A DNA stretch of 45,625 nt from Roseburia porci (GTDB lineage Bacteria; Bacillota; Clostridia; Lachnospirales; Lachnospiraceae). The position numbers and the translations under genes were made by a program. Positions 32,625 to 40,761 of the stretch are shown here, one piece after another. Below the pieces are notes generated by a model, which was not told where the DNA came from, did no database searches, and saw only the letters and a list, made by a program, of their open reading frames with translations. Location of the stretch: contig NZ_VUNI01000024.1 of the NCBI RefSeq assembly GCF_009695765.1, positions 1-45,625 on the forward strand. Reading direction: 5' to 3'. Position 1 is the first letter of the stretch. Every line of letters begins with the position of its first letter.

Positions 32625-32717
32625 ATGTTGGAAAATATAATCGTTGGTATTATCATTGTACTTGTAGTTATTTCGACAGTCATTGCATTCTGGCTTGAAT
32701 ATGGAGGACATGAATGA
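32625..32717 (+). CDS. 30-aa single-helix membrane peptide
   Basis: ATG 32625, after AGAAGGATT, opens a 30-codon frame: MLENIIVGIIIVLVVISTVI then AFWLEYGGHE. Nearly the whole peptide is one hydrophobic helix with a short polar tail. Its stop (32715-32717) overlaps the antiporter ATG (32714) as ATGA, so the two are translationally coupled. Size and position recall KdpF, the small stabilising subunit of the Kdp pump, but the partner here is a cation/proton antiporter. It was too short for usual gene-calling limits. Confidence 0.75.
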   Translation: MLENIIVGIIIVLVVISTVIAFWLEYGGHE

Positions 32718-34309
32718 TACAGACCCTGCTTATTATTGCGATAGTAATACTTGCCTGTGTATTTCTGGATAAAATCTCGGAGCGGATCGGTGTGCCGATG
32801 CTTCTGGCTTTTATCCTTCTTGGCATGTTCTTTGGGTCGGATGGTGTCGTAAAAATTGCATTTGACAATTATTCAGTTGCGGAGGAACTGTGTTCCATCG
32901 CGCTTATTTTTATTATGTTTTATGGTGGATTTGGAACGAACTGGCGTGAGGCAAGACCGATTGCCGCAAAAGCAGTGCTTTTGTCTACGGCAGGCGTCCT
33001 GATCACAGCCGGTCTTACCGGATGGCTCTGCCATTCGATTCTTCATTTTTCCTGGATGGAAAGCTTCCTTCTGGGTGCTCTTGTCAGCTCGACCGATGCG
33101 GCATCGGTTTTCTCAATTTTAAGATCCCGGCAATTAAATCTGAAATATAAAACAGCGTCTCTGCTAGAGGTGGAGAGCGGAAGCAACGATCCGTGTGCCT
33201 ATATGCTGACGGTCATATGCATTACGCTTGCTCAGGGAGGAATGGATGGAATGACCATGTTTGGCATGGTGGTTGCACAGATCCTTTTTGGTGTCATATG
33301 CGGTGTGTTTTGTGCATTTCTCGCAATTGTAATGCTTCGAAGAGACGAATTTTCGACCGATGGGTTTGACATTATCTTTACAGTTGGGATCGCGGTACTC
33401 GCATATGCACTTCCGCAGTTGATTGGAGGAAACGGATATTTAAGTGTGTACATACTTGGAATTATTCTTGGCAATTCCGAGATCAGTAATAAATCCAATC
33501 TGGTGCATTTTTTTGACGGACTGACCGGTCTTATGCAGATTCTGATCTTCTTTTTGCTGGGACTTCTTGCATTTCCGTCGCGTCTTCCGGCGGTATTTGT
33601 GCCAGCACTTGTGATCGCACTTCTTCTTACATTTGTTGTGAGACCGATCGCTGTTTCTCTGATTCTGATTCCATTTTGCAGCAGGTTTTCCCAGATTTTT
33701 CTGGTGTCCTGGTCCGGACTTCGTGGTGCGGCATCTATTGTATTTGCGATTATGGCGACCAGAGCATTGCAGACAGAGATGGATCTGTATCACATCGTGT
33801 TTCTGATTGTAATTTTTTCAATTCTGCTGCAGGGAACCTTACTGCCGTTTATGGCAAAATTATCAGGAATGATTGATGCGAATGAGAATGTCATGAAGAC
33901 ATTTAATGATTACAGTAATGAAGTGCCTGTGCAGTTTGTCCAGCTTACACTGAGCGGGCGGCATGAATGGTGTGGGAAAAAACTCAGCGACATCATAATT
34001 CCACCGGATACGCTGATCGTTTTATTAAAACGAAACAGGGAGAATATCATACCAAATGGCGACACGGTACTTCTTGAGAATGATACGTTGATTTTAAGCG
34101 CACCGGCGTTAGATAAGATCAGTGGAATCCAGCTCATTGAGAAAAGAATTGAAAAATCCCATCGATACGTCGGTATGAGTCTGGCAGAACTTCCGCGAAA
34201 AGAGAATGAACTTGTAATCATGATACAGCGGATGGGAGAGATCATTATCCCAAACGGGAATGTGATCCTGCAGCCGGAGGATGTCCTTGTCATCAACCGC
34301 TCAAAATAA
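32714..34309 (+). CDS. Cation/proton antiporter with RCK_C domains (NhaP2/CvrA-CpaA type)
   Basis: This 531-aa protein has a CPA-type membrane domain (about 1-385): ERIGVPMLLAFILLGMFFG, SSTDAASVFSILRS, EVESGSNDPCAYML, and SWSGLRGAASIVFAI. Two C-terminal RCK_C/TrkA_C-like segments follow (QFVQLTLSGRHEWCGKKLSD... and YVGMSLAELPRKENELVIMI...). Such antiporters expel K+ or Na+ in exchange for H+, and RCK_C domains in Firmicutes can bind c-di-AMP. Location after a KdpDE-like pair makes K+ homeostasis likely. It ends before a gap of 67 bp. Confidence 0.92.
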   Translation: MIQTLLIIAIVILACVFLDKISERIGVPMLLAFILLGMFFGSDGVVKIAFDNYSVAEELCSIALIFIMFYGGFGTNWREARPIAAKAVLLSTAGVLITAGLTGWLCHSILHFSWMESFLLGALVSSTDAASVFSILRSRQLNLKYKTASLLEVESGSNDPCAYMLTVICITLAQGGMDGMTMFGMVVAQILFGVICGVFCAFLAIVMLRRDEFSTDGFDIIFTVGIAVLAYALPQLIGGNGYLSVYILGIILGNSEISNKSNLVHFFDGLTGLMQILIFFLLGLLAFPSRLPAVFVPALVIALLLTFVVRPIAVSLILIPFCSRFSQIFLVSWSGLRGAASIVFAIMATRALQTEMDLYHIVFLIVIFSILLQGTLLPFMAKLSGMIDANENVMKTFNDYSNEVPVQFVQLTLSGRHEWCGKKLSDIIIPPDTLIVLLKRNRENIIPNGDTVLLENDTLILSAPALDKISGIQLIEKRIEKSHRYVGMSLAELPRKENELVIMIQRMGEIIIPNGNVILQPEDVLVINRSK

Positions 34310-34376
34310 AATGTATAAAAATGAGCATTTTTCCAATAATGAAAATGTGATCATTATTTAGATGGAGGAATGAACT

Positions 34377-34835
34377 ATGATTTTATCAGAGCGAGAAAAA
34401 ACAGTCATTCAGGATCTGCAGACACAGGAGCAGAGCTGTGTGACAAAATATGCAAAGTATGCAACTCAGGCAAAAGATCCGGAGCTTCGCAATCTGTTTG
34501 AAGACCTGAAGCAGAAGGAACAGAATCACTATGACTCTCTGACCCAGGTACTTTCCGGAAGCGTACCGTCCGTTGATTGCAATGATTCTGACGGAAAAGA
34601 TTACCAGCCTACCGCATGTTATGATTCCATGACTAATCCACAGGATAAACAGGACGACAGTTTCCTTGCAACGGATTGCATCGGAACAGAGAAAATGGTA
34701 TCCGGAGAATACAATTCCAACGTATTTAATTTCGGGGATTCGGATGTCAGAAAGCTGCTTGCGGATATTCAGATTGAGGAACAGAATCATGCGGAAATGC
34801 TTTATAAATACAAGCAGGTAAACGGAATGTCATAA
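34377..34835 (+). CDS. Spore coat protein F-like, ferritin-like fold
   Basis: This 152-aa soluble helical protein opens LSEREKTVIQDLQTQEQSCVTKYAKYATQAKDPELRNLF and closes VRKLLADIQIEEQNHAEMLYKY. Two pairs of helices with EEQNH/KEQNHY motifs resemble CotF/coat-F and ferritin-like proteins. A linker (SVDCNDSDGKDYQPTACYDS) separates them. Family members occur in spore coats of Clostridia, though metal binding has not been shown for this one. GGAGGA lies 7 bp upstream. Probably monocistronic. Confidence 0.8.
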   Translation: MILSEREKTVIQDLQTQEQSCVTKYAKYATQAKDPELRNLFEDLKQKEQNHYDSLTQVLSGSVPSVDCNDSDGKDYQPTACYDSMTNPQDKQDDSFLATDCIGTEKMVSGEYNSNVFNFGDSDVRKLLADIQIEEQNHAEMLYKYKQVNGMS

Positions 34836-34851
34836 ATAAGAATTTTTCTTC

Positions 34852-34890
34852 AAAAACCATTGGCTGCATCATTGCAGACAGTGGTTTTTT
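34852..34890 (+). terminator. Terminator after the coat-like gene
   Basis: AAAAACCATTG pairs with CAGTGGTTTTT (one G-U), and an inner CTGCA/TGCAG stem caps it. The right arm runs into six T residues. Confidence 0.8.
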
Positions 34891-34941
34891 ATTATACAAT
34901 TGTTAGAAAACAAATGAGTCCATACAGGGGGAAGCCAGATT

Positions 34942-35463
34942 ATGGAGAAAATACAGATTTACGATCTTGGAAATTATACAGAGGATATGAAAGAATACGA
35001 AAAGTATTCCGTAAGGGGAGTCATTGTGCGGAATGGAAAGATTGCCATGCAAAAAAGTAAGGAGGGTGATTATAAGATCCTTGGGGGAGGTATGGACCCG
35101 GGCGAAGACTATAAGGATGCGCTTCTTCGGGAAGTGCAGGAGGAAGCAGGGCTGATCGTGATTCCGGAGAGCATCCGTCCGATCGGAGAAATCGAAGAGA
35201 AGCGCAGAGATCGTTTTGATGAGCATATGATCTTTCACTGTCATTCGATGTTCTTTTTCTGTGATGTAAAAGAGGAGATGACAAAGACCAGTATGACGGC
35301 CAGTGAGATCGAGAAGGGATATCATCTGGAGTGGGCAACACCGGAGGAGATTCTGTCCGGAAACAGGCCATTTATGAATCAGCCATGGATCTACCGCGAT
35401 ACGGAATTTATCCGTATGTATGCAGAAGGGAAGTTTGATGAATGTCAGAAAAAGAACCAATGA
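34942..35463 (+). CDS. Nudix hydrolase
   Basis: This 173-aa cytosolic pyrophosphohydrolase has a full Nudix box GGMDPGEDYKDALLREVQEE followed by AGL (residues about 50-72), including the REVQEE metal ligands. It would hydrolyse a nucleoside diphosphate linked to another group; the substrate is unknown. GGGGGAAG lies upstream of the ATG. The 3' end overlaps the cardiolipin synthase start by 22 bp, so the genes share an mRNA. Confidence 0.93.
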   Translation: MEKIQIYDLGNYTEDMKEYEKYSVRGVIVRNGKIAMQKSKEGDYKILGGGMDPGEDYKDALLREVQEEAGLIVIPESIRPIGEIEEKRRDRFDEHMIFHCHSMFFFCDVKEEMTKTSMTASEIEKGYHLEWATPEEILSGNRPFMNQPWIYRDTEFIRMYAEGKFDECQKKNQ

Positions 35464-37022
35464 GAGCAGAGCAGAAATCAAATGTAAAGAATAGTATCGG
35501 AAGACTTGGTGTTACCGGAATCAGCATCATTATCCAGGTGCTGTGGATTATTTTCCTTTTTATAAGACTGAATCGCTATTCTACTGCAATTTCGCTGTTT
35601 AGCAGTATTCTGGCATTGATTGTGGTGTTACATATTTATGGCAGACGTTCCAACGCAGCATTCAAAATGCCGTGGATCATTCTGATCCTGGCGTTCCCAG
35701 TTGCGGGATTGTGTATCTACGGCATTTTTGGAAATGCCAATTCTACAAGGAAAATGCGGGATAAATTTGCAGAGCTGGACCGGGAACTGGAGCCTTTGAA
35801 TCCGCAGAACCCCGAAGTGATGACGTCACTTGAGCAGGAGGATTATGCGATTGCCAATGAATTCCGTTATGTGCGGGATTATGGAAAATATCCTGTGTAT
35901 CGGAACACAGATATCCAGTTTTATGATGATGCTGCAAAAGGTCTGGAGGCACAGCTTGCAGAGCTGCAAAAGGCAGAAAAATTCATTTTTATGGAATATC
36001 ATGCCATTGAGGAAGCAGAGGCATTTGAACGGATCAAAACAGTGCTGGCGGAACGTGCAGCAGCGGGCGTGGATGTCCGCTTATTCTATGACGATGTCGG
36101 AAGTATTGGATTTATCAATACGGACTTTATACGGAGAATGGAAGCAGTCGGTGTAAAGTGCCGCGTATTTAATCCGGTAATTCCGATTCTCAACGTGTTT
36201 ATGAATAACCGGGATCATAGAAAGATAACGGTCATTGATGGAAAGGTGGGATTTACCGGAGGATATAATCTTGCCAACGAGTATTTTAATCTGACACATC
36301 CGTATGGGCACTGGAAAGACACTGGAATCCGGCTGGAAGGTGACGCAGTAAGAAGTCTTACCATCATGTTTCTTGAAATGTGGAAGGCAATGGAACGTCG
36401 TGGCAAACAGGTACAGCTGATTCCGGATGATTACAGAAAGTTTCTTGAAATTCCGGAATATCATTCCAGAGAAAACGGATATGTACAGCCATATGCGGAC
36501 AGTCCACTGGATGATGAGTATCTTGGGGAGAGTGTTTACCTGAATCTGATCAAGGGTGCAGCGCACAGCTTTTATGCAGCAACGCCATACCTGATCATCA
36601 GCGATGAGATGACAAGAGAGCTGGGGCTTGCGGCGAAAAGAGGTGTGGATGTCAGAATCATTACACCGGGAATTCCGGATAAGAAGATTATTTATAAAGT
36701 GACAAGATCCTATTATGCGGGACTCGTAAGACAGGGTGTACGCATTTATGAATATACGCCGGGCTTTATTCATGCAAAACAGACCGTGGCAGATGACCGT
36801 ATCGCAACGATCGGTACGATTAATTTTGATTACCGGAGTCTGTACCATCATTTTGAAAATGGCGTTTTGATGTATGATATGCAGGCTGTCCACGGAATAC
36901 ACAAGGATTTTGAGGCTCTGTTTGATGTATGTGAAGAAGTGACAGAAAAATACCGCACAGGCCGTTCGGTTGCGCTTCGGATCGGACAGTGTATTTTACG
37001 TTTGTTCGCGCCGTTGCTGTAG
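35442..37022 (+). CDS. cls: Cardiolipin synthase (phospholipase D type)
   Basis: This 526-aa membrane enzyme has two N-terminal helices (about 18-75), then two HKD catalytic motifs: HRKITVIDGKVGFTGG near residue 255 and HAKQTVADDRIATIGTINFD near 443. It joins two phosphatidylglycerols to make cardiolipin. I take ATG 35442 because AAGGGA stands about 9 bp upstream; ATG 35460 is an alternative. The unusual feature is the 22-bp overlap with the Nudix gene. Length is typical of bacterial Cls. Confidence 0.93.
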   Translation: MSEKEPMRAEQKSNVKNSIGRLGVTGISIIIQVLWIIFLFIRLNRYSTAISLFSSILALIVVLHIYGRRSNAAFKMPWIILILAFPVAGLCIYGIFGNANSTRKMRDKFAELDRELEPLNPQNPEVMTSLEQEDYAIANEFRYVRDYGKYPVYRNTDIQFYDDAAKGLEAQLAELQKAEKFIFMEYHAIEEAEAFERIKTVLAERAAAGVDVRLFYDDVGSIGFINTDFIRRMEAVGVKCRVFNPVIPILNVFMNNRDHRKITVIDGKVGFTGGYNLANEYFNLTHPYGHWKDTGIRLEGDAVRSLTIMFLEMWKAMERRGKQVQLIPDDYRKFLEIPEYHSRENGYVQPYADSPLDDEYLGESVYLNLIKGAAHSFYAATPYLIISDEMTRELGLAAKRGVDVRIITPGIPDKKIIYKVTRSYYAGLVRQGVRIYEYTPGFIHAKQTVADDRIATIGTINFDYRSLYHHFENGVLMYDMQAVHGIHKDFEALFDVCEEVTEKYRTGRSVALRIGQCILRLFAPLL

Positions 37023-37186
37023 CATTTTTACCTTGATTTTACAATTTTTTACATAAACCAGACAGATACGGGGTCTTCTCAGGAATACAATATTCTCTAT
37101 TCTTTTCGGCCGGTTTATGCTAAAATATAAGACAAAGCATGCCAGAGGCAATTTGCCAAATGGCAGGGAGAAAGGACAATGTAGAA

Positions 37187-38161
37187 ATGGACGAGAAGAA
37201 TACAAACAACGCTCAGGGTGGCATACAGCAGGTTGAGGACAAGAACAAAGCCCTGGATGTGCATAACGAAGAACTGGAAAAGGTTCTGAACGAATATATG
37301 GAAGACCGCACGAATGAGAAACTCGGAAAGCTGATCAACGTAATCGTAGGCTGCAGACTGTTAGTTCCGGCAATCGTAAACGAGGAGAACAAACCATACC
37401 CGCTTACGATCACTTCGAATAAACAGGAGAAATTCATCCCGGTGTATACATCGGTTGCACAGATTCCGAAAGAGCCAAAGAGCCCGGGCATTCTCAATAT
37501 GCCATATATTCTGGTAAACCACATGGCTGCCAATGAGAAATCCGAGTTGGCAGGTGTGGTCATCAATCCGTTTTCCCAGAACCTGGTATTCAAGAAGCAG
37601 CTCACCGAAAAGATCAAAAATGAGTTTGATGCCAGAAGAAAAAGAGCCAAAGAACAGGGCGAAGGCGGAACAAAGACGATGCAGGTTACACAGGAACAGT
37701 ACAATGTACTTACCCGCAAGCAGTATGAATTCAATTTCCTGCCAAAGAAATTCTTCGAGGGTGGACAGGAATTCATCGATACATTGTGTGACAAAAAAGA
37801 GGAATTCATCGATCAGTTATATGAAGAAGCTTATCAGGAAAAACGCCTGTATCCATATCTTCCGGAGGATTTCTCAGTAATGATCATGGACATCAGCGAG
37901 GAGCTTTTAGTGATCAGGGTTGATTTCCCGGAACAGAATATGACAGTTCCATCCTGCTATCGTATTTATTTTACATGGAATGCGAAGACAAAAGAGGGAA
38001 GATATTTCACGATTGAGAAGACGAAGGATCGTGAAGCGAAGCTTCTCGGTGAGATGAATGATAAGATCCAGCATGTAAGCTACGGAGAGGCACCGGTAGA
38101 AGGTGCAGAACTCCAGGAGATCATCGATCTGCATCAGGGAACAGCAAAACATACCAGCTAA
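37187..38161 (+). CDS. SseB-family protein
   Basis: This 324-aa soluble protein has a charged helical N-terminus (about 1-45) and an SseB N-terminal domain (KLGKLINVIVGCRLLVPAIV... KFIPVYTSVAQIPKEPKSPGI... LAGVVINPFSQNLVF). A second domain ends ...DLHQGTAKHTS. Function is poorly known in Firmicutes. ATG 37187 with AAAGGA 10 bp upstream is preferred; the frame is open from 37139. It is followed by a strong terminator and appears monocistronic. Confidence 0.8.
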   Translation: MDEKNTNNAQGGIQQVEDKNKALDVHNEELEKVLNEYMEDRTNEKLGKLINVIVGCRLLVPAIVNEENKPYPLTITSNKQEKFIPVYTSVAQIPKEPKSPGILNMPYILVNHMAANEKSELAGVVINPFSQNLVFKKQLTEKIKNEFDARRKRAKEQGEGGTKTMQVTQEQYNVLTRKQYEFNFLPKKFFEGGQEFIDTLCDKKEEFIDQLYEEAYQEKRLYPYLPEDFSVMIMDISEELLVIRVDFPEQNMTVPSCYRIYFTWNAKTKEGRYFTIEKTKDREAKLLGEMNDKIQHVSYGEAPVEGAELQEIIDLHQGTAKHTS

Positions 38162-38169
38162 TACGTCAA

Positions 38170-38218
38170 TCCTTCTGGATTCTTGTCAGAACAGACAGGA
38201 ATCCGGAAGGATATTTTT
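38170..38218 (+). terminator. Terminator after SseB-like gene
   Basis: An 18-bp stem pairs 38170-38187 with 38194-38211 (two G-U pairs) around AGAACA. TATTTTTA follows. Confidence 0.85.
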
Positions 38219-38251
38219 ATGCAGAAATGGGCCATAATGCAAAGCTTTTGG

Positions 38252-38734
38252 TTAATGTTTTGCGATAATATCAGCAAATTCGGCCCGGACAACGCGCGCA
38301 AGATCTTTTGGATTCAAACGAACGGTAGTACCGATACGGCCTCCGCTTACATACATCTGATCAAAAGCTTCAGCGGTGGAGTCGATGACGGTCGGAAACT
38401 GTTTCTTCATACCAAGTGGACTGCAGCCACCACGGACATAACCGGTAATTGCAGTAATATCTTTTACATGGATCATTTCAACGGATTTTTCTCCGACAGA
38501 TCTGGCTGCAGCTTTTAAGTCGACTTCTTCCGCGATCGGAATGACAAAAACATAATATTTCTTGCTTTTTCCCTGCATGACAAGTGTTTTATAGGTCTGT
38601 TCGACCGGAGCGCCTGTCTTTTCTGCGGTGTGGAGTCCGTCGATGAACTCATCACATTCATAGGTCAGCAGCTCATAATTGATTTTGTTGCGGTCGAGAA
38701 TGCGGACTGCATTGGTTTTTACTTCTTTTCCCAT
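38252..38734 (-). CDS. ybaK: YbaK/EbsC-family aminoacyl-tRNA deacylase
   Basis: This 160-aa cytosolic protein clears Cys-tRNA(Pro) or related mischarged tRNAs. It shows TNAVRILDRNKINYELLTYE at the N-terminus, KTLVMQGKSKKYYVFVIPIAEEVDLKAAA (the family Lys), TGYVRGGCSPLGMKKQFPTVID and GGRIGTTVRLNPKDL. Start ATG 38734 follows AAGGAGG; the frame is open to 38758. It is divergent from the DUF308 gene across a 384-bp region dominated by a palindrome. Confidence 0.92.
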   Translation of the reverse strand: MGKEVKTNAVRILDRNKINYELLTYECDEFIDGLHTAEKTGAPVEQTYKTLVMQGKSKKYYVFVIPIAEEVDLKAAARSVGEKSVEMIHVKDITAITGYVRGGCSPLGMKKQFPTVIDSTAEAFDQMYVSGGRIGTTVRLNPKDLARVVRAEFADIIAKH

Positions 38735-38746
38735 TGGAATGCCTCC

Positions 38747-38998
38747 TTGTGTTATCATTACGGTAACCGGGGCAATTATGTAACTTTTTCAAAATCACTC
38801 AAGTATATACTGTGGATACAAATAATCGCAGGCACGTTCTCACTGCCCATCGCTGTCAGCGGTACATAAGCGACCAGAATACGGTCGCTAAGTACCGGAC
38901 GCTCTGAAGCACCTGCGAGTTATTTGTATGCGCAGTATATGTCTGTTCATATTTGTATAAGTTGCGTAATTGTCCAAGTTACTGTAACTATAGCACAA
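38747..38998. repeat. Long imperfect palindrome between ybaK and DUF308 gene
   Basis: About 252 bp fold on themselves around a centre near 38879. The innermost arms are GCGACC/GGTCGC (38870-38875 and 38883-38888), then GGTAC/GTACC, then CAAATAA-CGCAGG pairing with CCTGCG-TTATTTG. Outward it continues through TATACTG/CAGTATA and CAATTA-G-AACTT in both arms to TTGTG/CACAA at the ends. Mismatches are scattered, so it is not an assembly artefact of perfect duplication. It could be a MITE, or a bidirectional regulatory structure, since the arms carry the outward promoters. The rest of the gap (38999-39118) shows no feature. Confidence 0.75.
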
Positions 38999-39118
38999 TT
39001 TCGGGAGAGCGCAACCGAAAATGAAATGACGATTGAAGTAGTTCTTAAGGAGTGTTATAATCCAAGAAACAGAATGTGCGCGGAAATGCACTCTGCGCTG
39101 GAACGTGAGGTAGGGTAT

Positions 39119-39700
39119 ATGAAAGAATTTATGAAACAGATTCGGATGGATCTCATTACGTCATCCATTATCTGCATTATTTTTGGTATCGTTCTGATCG
39201 CTCGTCCAATTGAGACGGTAAGCCTGTTCTGCAGAGTACTTGCCATTATTATGATCGTTGTTGGTGGAATGTTTATGTTCAGTTATTTCTTAAACTGGAT
39301 GTCAAGTGGTCTGTCTGCGGCGATGGGGCTGATCGTTCTTTTGATCGGGGTATGGATTTTTATCAATCCGGGCATTATTGAGACATTGATTCCCGTTGTG
39401 ATCGGTGTGATTCTTTTGTGTCATGGAATCCAGGATGTGCGGATGTCCTGGCAGATGAAAGAATATGGACAGGATTCCTGGAAATTCAGTATGGTGCTTG
39501 CTGTGATCAGTGTGATCTTTGGTGTGCTGTGCATTATTGATGCGTTTATGGTTGTAAAAGCAGCAATGATCCTTCTTGGGATTGCACTGATCTACAATGG
39601 AGTATCCAATCTTCTGATCACAACCAGGACGACAAAAGCGGAGAAAGAATACAGAAATAAAATGGATCCGGTTGACGTAGAATTTAAGGATGAGGATTAG
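39119..39700 (+). CDS. DUF308/HdeD-family membrane protein
   Basis: This 193-aa integral membrane protein has six predicted helices in three pairs (SSIICIIFGIVLIARP; AIIMIVVGGMFMFSYF; GLIVLLIGVWIFINPG; IPVVIGVILLCHGIQD; VLAVISVIFGVLCIID; MILLGIALIYNGVSNL). That is the repeating pattern of HdeD/DUF308 proteins, linked to acid resistance in enterobacteria but unknown here. I start at ATG 39119 after GAGGTAGGG; the longer frame from 38924 reads through the palindrome and is not credible. Confidence 0.85.
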   Translation: MKEFMKQIRMDLITSSIICIIFGIVLIARPIETVSLFCRVLAIIMIVVGGMFMFSYFLNWMSSGLSAAMGLIVLLIGVWIFINPGIIETLIPVVIGVILLCHGIQDVRMSWQMKEYGQDSWKFSMVLAVISVIFGVLCIIDAFMVVKAAMILLGIALIYNGVSNLLITTRTTKAEKEYRNKMDPVDVEFKDED

Positions 39701-39717
39701 AAAAAGGAAGTGAGATC

Positions 39718-39948
39718 ATGCGTCAAATGGAGTTTAAGATGGAGAGACCGGGACTTACCAAAGTCGGAGACCGGCTGAAGATTACGGAGAGTAAGCTTCC
39801 GACCTCCTATTATTACACGATTGAGCATGCGATTGCGATGTCAGGCAATTATGCGGTAAGCGAGCGCCTGAAGTCCAGAGAAGGTGTTGTTGTTGATGTG
39901 GAAGAGACCGAGAAAGGGTACTTTGTCACGATGGAATTTGATGAGTAA
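39718..39948 (+). CDS. Small conserved-looking protein, 76 aa
   Basis: AAAGGAAG precedes the ATG, 17 bp after the DUF308 stop, so the two form an operon. The 76-aa soluble product (MRQMEFKMERPGLTKVGDRL... EGVVVDVEETEKGYFVTMEFDE) has a small beta-rich fold with an alternating charged end. I do not recognise a named family. Confidence 0.7.
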   Translation: MRQMEFKMERPGLTKVGDRLKITESKLPTSYYYTIEHAIAMSGNYAVSERLKSREGVVVDVEETEKGYFVTMEFDE

Positions 39949-39954
39949 GAAACA

Positions 39955-39983
39955 TTGCAATTCCGGGTGCTTTGGTATAAAAT
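39955..39983 (+). promoter_or_regulatory. Promoter of the TetR gene
   Basis: -35 TTGCAA (39955-39960), a 17-bp spacer and -10 TAAAAT (39978-39983). Confidence 0.55.
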
Positions 39984-40059
39984 GGGCATTATAGTGAGCT
40001 TTCATGGGTGAGTATATAACTGGAGTTTGAAATAGCTGCGATTAGGTGATTAGATTTAT

Positions 40060-40626
40060 ATGACAGGACAAGGGAAGAATGCAATTGATATATTGCTAGC
40101 GGAATCACTCAAGGAGATTGCAACAAAGCATCCGATTGAGAAGATAACAATAAAAGAGATTACAGATAAAGCCGGAGTCATACGTCCAACATTTTATAAT
40201 CATTTTCAGGATAAATTTGAACTTCTGGAATGGATTCTGAAAAAGGATCTTCTGGAGCCGGTGCATCCTCTGATTCAGAACGGAATGATATCAGAGGCCA
40301 TGGTACTTCTGTTTTCAAATATTGAGAAAGAACGGGCATTTTACACAAGGGCGATCAAGCTGGAAGGACCAGTGTCTTTTCGGAGTATTGCGCAGAAATG
40401 CGTGCAGGAGGAACTCGCGGATGTATTCCGTGATCTGTCCACCGGTAAGAAATACATACACAGCTGGCTGACACCGGATCTGCTGGCATCTTATTATGCC
40501 CAGTCCATGTGTTTTGCGGTAATAGAGTGGATCAAAATGGGAATGAACATTCCACCGAAGGAGATGGCAGATGTATATGACTATATGCTCTCCCATTCGA
40601 TGGATGACATAATGCGTGAACTGTAG
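40060..40626 (+). CDS. TetR/AcrR-family regulator
   Basis: This 188-aa regulator has the typical N-terminal helix-turn-helix: IAKHPIEKITIKEIT-like region, DKAGVIRPTFYNHFQDKFELLEWI (residues about 30-55). A ligand/dimer domain follows (FYTRAIKLEGPVSFRS; LLASYYAQSMCFAVIEW) of the DhaS/TetR_C_8 kind. It sits directly before an MMPL exporter and probably controls it. The ribosome site is weak (TAGGTGATTAG). Its gene is followed by a strong terminator, so the exporter must have its own or read-through expression. Confidence 0.88.
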   Translation: MTGQGKNAIDILLAESLKEIATKHPIEKITIKEITDKAGVIRPTFYNHFQDKFELLEWILKKDLLEPVHPLIQNGMISEAMVLLFSNIEKERAFYTRAIKLEGPVSFRSIAQKCVQEELADVFRDLSTGKKYIHSWLTPDLLASYYAQSMCFAVIEWIKMGMNIPPKEMADVYDYMLSHSMDDIMREL

Positions 40627-40679
40627 AAATGCAGTAGACAAAATGAGCAAATTGTATAGAGTCGCTGACAGACAAAAAG

Positions 40680-40712
40680 GATTGAATATTTTGTTATTCA
40701 ATCTTTTTTTTT
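40680..40712 (+). terminator. Terminator after TetR gene
   Basis: GATTGAATA (40680-40688) and TATTCAATC (40695-40703) form a 9-bp stem with a 6-nt loop. It is flanked by A and T runs (eight or more T), so it is probably active on both strands. Confidence 0.85.
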
Positions 40713-40761
40713 ATACTTAAAAACATAGTAAGACAAATTAGGAAAAGAGAAGGTGTGAAAA

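Noticed and set aside
38747-38998. Invertible promoter (inverton)
   Set aside because: The inverted arms are nearly continuous with only a 7-nt loop, so there is no promoter segment between them to flip, and no invertase gene is adjacent.
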